Shown here: piece by piece, positions 58,521 to 64,000 of the stretch
Position numbering within the stretch: the first letter of the stretch is position 1
How the letters are laid out: the number at the start of each line of letters is the position of its first letter
NCBI GenBank assembly: GCA_030272585.1
Contig: BSYQ01000004.1
Coordinates: 4,898,001-4,962,000, forward strand
Direction: 5' to 3'
Origin: Bryopsis sp. KO-2023
Lineage: Eukaryota; Chlorophyta; Ulvophyceae; Bryopsidales; Bryopsidaceae
Length of the DNA stretch: 64,000 nucleotides
Program-made: the position numbers and the translations under genes
The notes under the pieces: generated by a model
The model's database searches: none
What the model saw: the letters and a program-made list of their open reading frames with translations, nothing else
What the model was told of the DNA's origin: nothing

Positions 58521-60524
58521 TCAGAAAAGGTCAAACCACAATCTAATGGAATCGTCGAAGGATCCAGAAATCAGCATCCCTTTTTTGGTGGTTACCAAAC
58601 AAGGTACCAGTCCGTTATGCCCCCTCAAACTCTGAATGGATTTGTAATCGTAGCTATCCTCGGCACACCAAACCTGCACCGTCCCGTCAAAGGACCCCGA
58701 ATAGAGCATCCCATCCAAGCAAGCCAGCAAACAGCTGACCTCCTGATTTCCTTTCAGCACTCTCACACACTCGTACGAGTGGATCGCCATTTGCTTCAAG
58801 AAACCCTTCCTCAGCCAAACCCTGATGGTTTTGTCGGACGACCCCGAAAACAGAGCTCCGCTTTCATCCACAGCCAGGTGATTCACGCAGTCCCCATGCC
58901 CTTGCAGAATTTGGTCGCATTCATAATCCGTCCCGGGATCGTGAATTCGCCAAACCCTGATGGAATAATCGAAGGATGCAGAAAACAGAACATCGCTCCA
59001 GTGGATGGCCAACGAACAGATTTTCGAAGTGTGCCCCGACAGCACTTGCACGCATTCGTAACAATTCTTCTTCGTCGAATTCTCCATCCTGGACCACACC
59101 CTGATCGTGCTATCTATCGTCCCCGAAAACAGCACCCCACCGATGCTGACCGCTAGGCAAGTCACCCCGCTCCTGTGGCCCCTCAATTTCTGAATGCACG
59201 CGTAGGTGCCGGGGGAAAATTCCTCCACCGCCCAAACCCGGATGCTCATATCCAACGACCCTGAAAACAACACCCCCTCTTCATCCACCACCAACGCCTC
59301 CACGCTATCATTGTGCCCCTTCAATATCTGCACGATTTCAAACCCAACTCCAGGCCCCTTATCGTTCCACACCCGGATCGACTTGTCGAAAGACCCCGAA
59401 AACAGCACACCGTTTTCCCCCACCGCCAATGCCGAAACCGCCCCACTCCCGTGACCTTTCAGCACTTTCGACTGCGATTTCTTTCTCAATACATGGTACA
59501 CGTTGATCCCGTTGTTCAGCTGTTTGTGGAGGAAGGAGGTCGGCCTGGTGGGAGGCAGCGTGTCGATGGTGGTCATTATCAGTTTCACGTCTTTCAAAAC
59601 CTTGTGCCTATCCATCATGCTGTAATCGGGCGATCGCATGTTTTCCTCCACCTCGAAAGCTTGCAAAACCAGCTCTTCTTCCAGCAATTGGCACACCGCG
59701 GCTTCAGCACGGTTTCGACCCTCTACTAATTGGGATGTCGAGGGCGTCCCGTTCCCCGGACATTCGCACCCCACGAAAAATCCAATCATCACCATCAATT
59801 TCGTGAAGTCCACTTTCTGGAATTTGGGGGCAAAAAAATACGAAAAAAAAAATAAAATGAAAAGCTAATGGAAACATAAGGAATGGTACGTGAACCGACA
59901 ATCGATGATACTTGAAATGAAGTAGAGGAGAACTCTATCGAAATGAATATCTATTTATATATATATATATTTATACATATATATATATATTAAAAAAAAA
60001 TTGTTTCATGTTTTTATTCCTTTTTTTTTTAATTTTAAAGCCATTGGATTGATTGGTTGTTTTATCGAATGTCTACGAGTCAAACCGACATTCCCAAACC
60101 TAGTGTTCAGTATGTACTGAAAAAATCTTTGTTTATTTATTTTATATATTTTTTTTCTGGCAATAATTCCAAGGGATCGGCATGCATACACATATATTTC
60201 CCATTACTTTTTTCCTATCCAACCCCCCCTCCCAACCTGCTGAACGGTTTTTGCTCGTTCGTAGCCCCTTCTGCACGAAACCAGCGCATCCCGAAAAACG
60301 GGTAATGGATCCCCCTTGCCTTTCAGTACATCGTCCAAATGCGCGAAAGCAGCCTTCAATTCGGGGGATGCGCCCGCGTCCATGGGCACGCGAAAAGCGT
60401 CGAGCTTGGCCTCCACGCATTTGATCAAATCCCAGTCCGGCGAGTATTCCCCCCATGCGGGGACGGCTCGCTTGTGGCCAAAGTGTGAGAGGATTTCCAC
60501 CAGCGATGTCAAGACGAAGTCCAT
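58521..60524 (-). CDS. WD40 beta-propeller protein
   Basis: Two exons (60524-60237 and 59816-58521) give 527 residues. Residues about 230-525 hold seven WD40 repeats with regular spacing, each with a GH...V..L.V...LFSGS.D.SIRVW pattern, enough for one complete propeller. The N-terminal 220 residues are helical in look, with no recognised domain; no F-box, RING or U-box signature was found. Such propellers serve as scaffolds or substrate receptors, so the role here is open. The join CAG|GTTGGG ... CCAG|AAAGTG is in phase. The second-exon frame begins with GTG after a splice acceptor, so the upstream exon is needed to supply the start ATG. Confidence 0.78.
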
Positions 60525-61646
60525 CGTCTGAACAAAAAAACCCCCAAAAAACCCAGCGCGCGGATTTTCAGAAATACACACGAGCCAGCACCAAAACGCT
60601 CACCTCCCTTGCATCAAGTTCGCGAGAGAGGGAAAAGAAAACAGCACAAGCTTCTCTTGGAAAAGAAAACAGGAAGCCCGACATACGCATTTCAAATCCT
60701 TCTTTTTCACACAAAAGAGACATGCAACTGAAAAGGCCCAATCCGTCCAAACAAACGCAAAAAAAAAAAAAAATCGAAACCAGCGTGTTCTTTTTTTTTT
60801 TCCTGGCAGCACCACGAATATCGTTCGTTCTACACCCCTCTTCCCACTTCCCAGTTTTTTCTTGTTTCATGAGGGAAAAGCTTCTTTCTTTTTGCACTTC
60901 TTTTTTTCAACGAAATTCCAGCAAAGGTGGGGGGGCGGGATGCGTCTGCGTAAAAAACGAAACGCACCTCGCCACGGAATTACGACGGAGACCTCCCTTG
61001 ATTCGTTTTCAGCCACCCGATCGTAACTTCGACGGCACTGTCGAGGGAGAGGATCGCCCGTATCCTCAAATTGCGTGGAAAGCGCCAGCGTATTAATTAC
61101 ATGTCGGCATCTTGTGGACAGCGGCCGTGACTTTTTGGTTTTAAATTGACACGAAAGGAGTGTTTTCGGGCACTACTAAAACCTCATCGGAGAATTCATA
61201 ATGTGAATGCGGTTGGGAATAGAAGGCGGCGGAGCGGCCGGACGCACCGTCGAGAATTAGAAAAGGGAAAAACCTCTTTGGGGAAACAAGAAAAACACAA
61301 GGGGGGAGGGTGCATGGCACTTCCCCCCCTCCCCTAAAACCATTCCAGTCGACGATTCGGTGCAAGATCGCAACATAAGTCAACCCCCCCAATTTCTGGA
61401 ACGTCACTCTCACACCTACTTGTTTTCCCTCCCTCCATTCCGCATGCGAAAACCAACAGCGCTCAAAAATTCCACCCGTTCACCCACGAATTCGCTGGCA
61501 GCTGTTGCGCTTTGATCTGAGAAATCCTGAACGGAAAACCACGCCTCAAAACGGCTCGATATCTCGAGAAAAAGGGGGCGCCACATCATTCTGTCATTGG
61601 TTTGATCCATCAACGACCCGTTTCCTGAAGCGCAATCTGCGGAGTG
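60525..61646. promoter_or_regulatory. divergent intergenic region, WD40/FAM91
   Basis: It separates the starts of the WD40 (-) and FAM91 (+) genes. It holds A-rich and T-rich homopolymers near 60760-60810 and a purine-rich stretch near 61240-61310. No gene is supported. Confidence 0.4.
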
Positions 61647-63698
61647 ATGGTGTCGGAGGAGTGGGTCGTGCGGTCCATCCAAGCGGGGAAATCTTACGAA
61701 GAACTTCCTGCTAGACTCAGGAGCTCTCTGCCGCTCGTCGACTGGAAAGCGAAGTGAGGGTGGAAAAAAAAACACCTCCCCCCCCTCACATCTCGAACTG
61801 CACAGGGGGGAAATGCAGGCACCCATGAAACTCGAACCCTGTGTGAATCCAAGCTTTTCAAAACTCTGTGACAGGATCACAAAAGGGGAAAAAAAAGAGA
61901 GCCCGCTGGGCGAAAATCCTGCAGAAAAATGCAAGTAAATCTTAATTCTGCACTGGGAGCAATTTTTTGCACACATTAGAAAAACCTGTTTACAGTGGGA
62001 AGATTTGATGTGGAGTATCGAAATCGATGTCTGCATAAGGAATCCCCCCCCCCCAACCCCTTGAATCTCATGTTTGAAGGCCATCAACTCGATTTCCTGT
62101 GCAAAATCCACAGCACTGGATTCGTTGCTGATTTTTTTGCATTCAGCATGTTATGTTTTTTTTCTTGGTGTGGTCAGGGTGAAAAGTTACTGCATAGATC
62201 GTGGGTATGGTTGGAGCGACAGCTTGGCCAGCACCAGCTGTGGGGAAAACGAATACTACGAAGCCCTCATCGAATTCTATACCAGTAAAGAGAGGGTGAG
62301 TGACCTGCTTTATAACTGTTGTTAGTTTACAAAAATAAAGTTTATAAAATAATAGTTTACCTGAATAAATCTGAATAAATAAATCTGTGTGTGTTTGGGG
62401 GGGGGGGGAATTCAATCTGTAGAAGACTGAGGTTTTTTTTTTTTTCATTTCTTTGTCCTTAGATTTTCCCATATCACCTCGCACATTATGTTTGTCGAGT
62501 TCTGCGGATGACCCCGTTTCGTTATTACTCGGACATTCTTTTCAACAGTCTGAAACTGGAAAAGGCTTACGACAAGATCCCGAATTTTACGGTGAGTTGC
62601 CCAGAAGATGGTTTAGAAGGGTGGGTTTCCGAACCGGGAAAAAGAACAAATGGAAAAGGAATAGGCAGAAATCCACAGAGCTCTTATTACCATGGTCGTC
62701 AAGCTTATTCATTTTTCGAATGCACCCCCACCTGTGTCGAGACAGGCCATTTCACCTTTCATGGTGAAAAAAGCACATGTCAGACTGATTGGGTGGAAAA
62801 TAAATTCAGCAGAAAATAAATTAAGGCTTGAATGGATATTGGTTCGCTTAAGACCGTTCAAAATCCTCCCTGCTGCCACCAGTGTAAATTGTTGGTGCTG
62901 GGATTCGAACGATGGACCTATTTTAGTGATTAAATCATGTGATGTTTTTTTTTCTTCTGTTTTTTCATTTGCGTTTTTTTCCTCCCCCCCCCCCAAAAAA
63001 AAAAAAATAAAAAATCATCAAGGCAGCCGACATTCTGCGAGTAGTAGGGATCGGCCGAAACGAGTACATAGCGATCTTGGATTCATGCAAAGCAAAGAAA
63101 TTGCTGTGGAGGGTGAACAAAGGGGTGGCAAAAGAAAAACTTCCTGCAGAGCCGGTCAACATTCCGATGGAGCCCTGGTGGAAGATCGGAGTTGTGAATG
63201 TAGGTAGGGAAAAGTAAACAGCAAAAAAGTGAAAAAAAGAGTTAAAATAGAGTGGAAAAGCGTGGAAAATTATGGAAAAGTGTGGGGAAAAAGTGAAAAA
63301 AGTGATAAAAAGTGAAAAAGTGAAAAAAAAGAGCGAACCCTCTCGAAGGAAAGCTTTATCCTTGTTATCTCTTGTTAGGGTTCCTTTGTCACACTTCTGT
63401 GTCATACTTTTTTTTTTTTTTTGGCCGAGGGCCTGCCACAATGACTTTTGTACTTTCAGTTTCTTGAAATTTTTTGCTTGCGGGGGTGGGGGTGGGGTTT
63501 TTTTGGCAGGTCAGTGAACAAGAGTTTCAGGGTCTGAACAACGAAGAACTGGACACGTTGCAAAATGCTTGCAACGGCTCAGGGCTTGAAGTCGGGGAAA
63601 TCGACCCGGACCTCATGAGATCGCTGTACAGGCGAGGGTTGCTTTTTTTGAGAGTGCCTGTGAGGGAGGACGACAGATTCACGATACCATCCCTCGAG
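61647..63698 (+). CDS. FAM91 family protein, 5' part
   Basis: Five exons fall in the window (61647-61753, 62178-62295, 62463-62591, 63023-63199, 63510-63698), giving 240 residues. The gene continues beyond the end after CTCGAG|GTACTG. Matches to the FAM91 N-terminal region are strong: YYEALIEFYT, IFPYHLAHYVCRVLRMTPFRYYSDIL, AADILRVVGIGRNEYI, EPWWKIG and LYRRGLLFL.VPV. In animals FAM91A1 binds TBC1D23 and helps golgin-captured endosomal vesicles dock at the trans-Golgi; a similar trafficking role is likely here. The acceptor of exon 4 (ATCAAG) is non-pyrimidine just before AG, but a C and A run precedes it and the protein join is exact. Confidence 0.88.
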
Positions 63699-64000
63699 GT
63701 ACTGTTTCTTCTTTTTGTTTTTTTTGTTTTTGGCTTGATTTTTTTATTTTTTATTTTTATTTTTCGCTTGATTGAAAAAGTTATTGATCCTTATCACATG
63801 TATTCTTCAAGAATTTTCGAATGATTTTTTCTTTTAATTTGAGACTGGCAGCATAGCCTTTTGCAAAATGTTCTAGAAAAAGCAACCCAAAAAAATTCTG
63901 GATGGGTTGCATTATTGGACCAACAATGATTGCACACTGTATTGTATGCGACTGTCTGTTGAAACATGCTTTTCTTTCTTTTTTTTTGTTTTTTTTGCAA

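Noticed and set aside
61416-62111. 231-codon minus-strand open frame
   Set aside because: It overlaps FAM91 exon 1 and intron 1 and has no recognisable domain or splice partner.
62890-62935. tRNA-like T-arm motif GGGATTCGAAC in a FAM91 intron
   Set aside because: The flanking five bases do not pair into a T-stem on either strand, and no acceptor or anticodon arm could be built.

Overview
Overview. This is nuclear DNA of an intron-rich eukaryote. Most genes have several exons with GT-AG introns that end in long T-rich tracts, and no operons or bacterial-style start sites are seen. I rebuilt gene models by matching reading phase across splice sites. Several features point to a photosynthetic protist or alga, probably with green-lineage affinity: an SnRK2-like kinase, a ubiquitin-like plus telobox-Myb telomere-binding type protein, a pescadillo whose sequence reads closer to plants than to animals, and GT77 and GT64 glycosyltransferases. 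Chlamydial-type Pmp repeats and a minimal viral-type SET protein would also fit an alga. The placement is an inference and I cannot name a species.

Left part (1-30 kb). A broken Pmp-like gene (about 1.9-2.1 kb) is followed by a 2.5-kb segment that carries a Golgi sulfotransferase gene and is bracketed by 42-bp direct repeats. Then come a UBL/telobox-Myb gene (5.4-8.5 kb), a large single-exon DUF4470/MYND gene (10.7-14.3 kb), a single-exon rhomboid protease on the minus strand (15.3-16.0 kb), a nine-exon mitochondrial m-AAA protease of the AFG3 type (16.4-22.0 kb) and an eleven-exon pescadillo (23.3-28.9 kb).

Middle (30-44 kb). This accessory region is rich in repeats. Two more copies of the sulfotransferase segment lie here, both on the minus strand. 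One has lost its start codon and is split upstream by a compact 3.86-kb LTR-type retroelement. The element has Gag-protease and reverse transcriptase-RNase H, a -1 frameshift heptamer, a 5-bp target duplication and no integrase. A second broken Pmp-like gene lies downstream of the third sulfotransferase. The rest is low-complexity DNA with homopolymer runs.

Right part (44-64 kb). Eight genes alternate strictly in strand, giving four head-to-head pairs: SnRK2-like kinase/minimal SET protein, GT8/GT64, GT77/LSM7, and WD40/FAM91 (the last cut by the window end).

How they fit together. The sulfotransferases, GT8, GT64 and GT77 are all predicted type II Golgi enzymes of glycan synthesis, and FAM91 acts in golgin-vesicle tethering. 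The window is therefore unusually rich in Golgi functions, although co-regulation is not shown. The remaining genes are housekeeping (m-AAA protease, pescadillo, LSM7) or regulatory (telomere-binding, SET, kinase, rhomboid).
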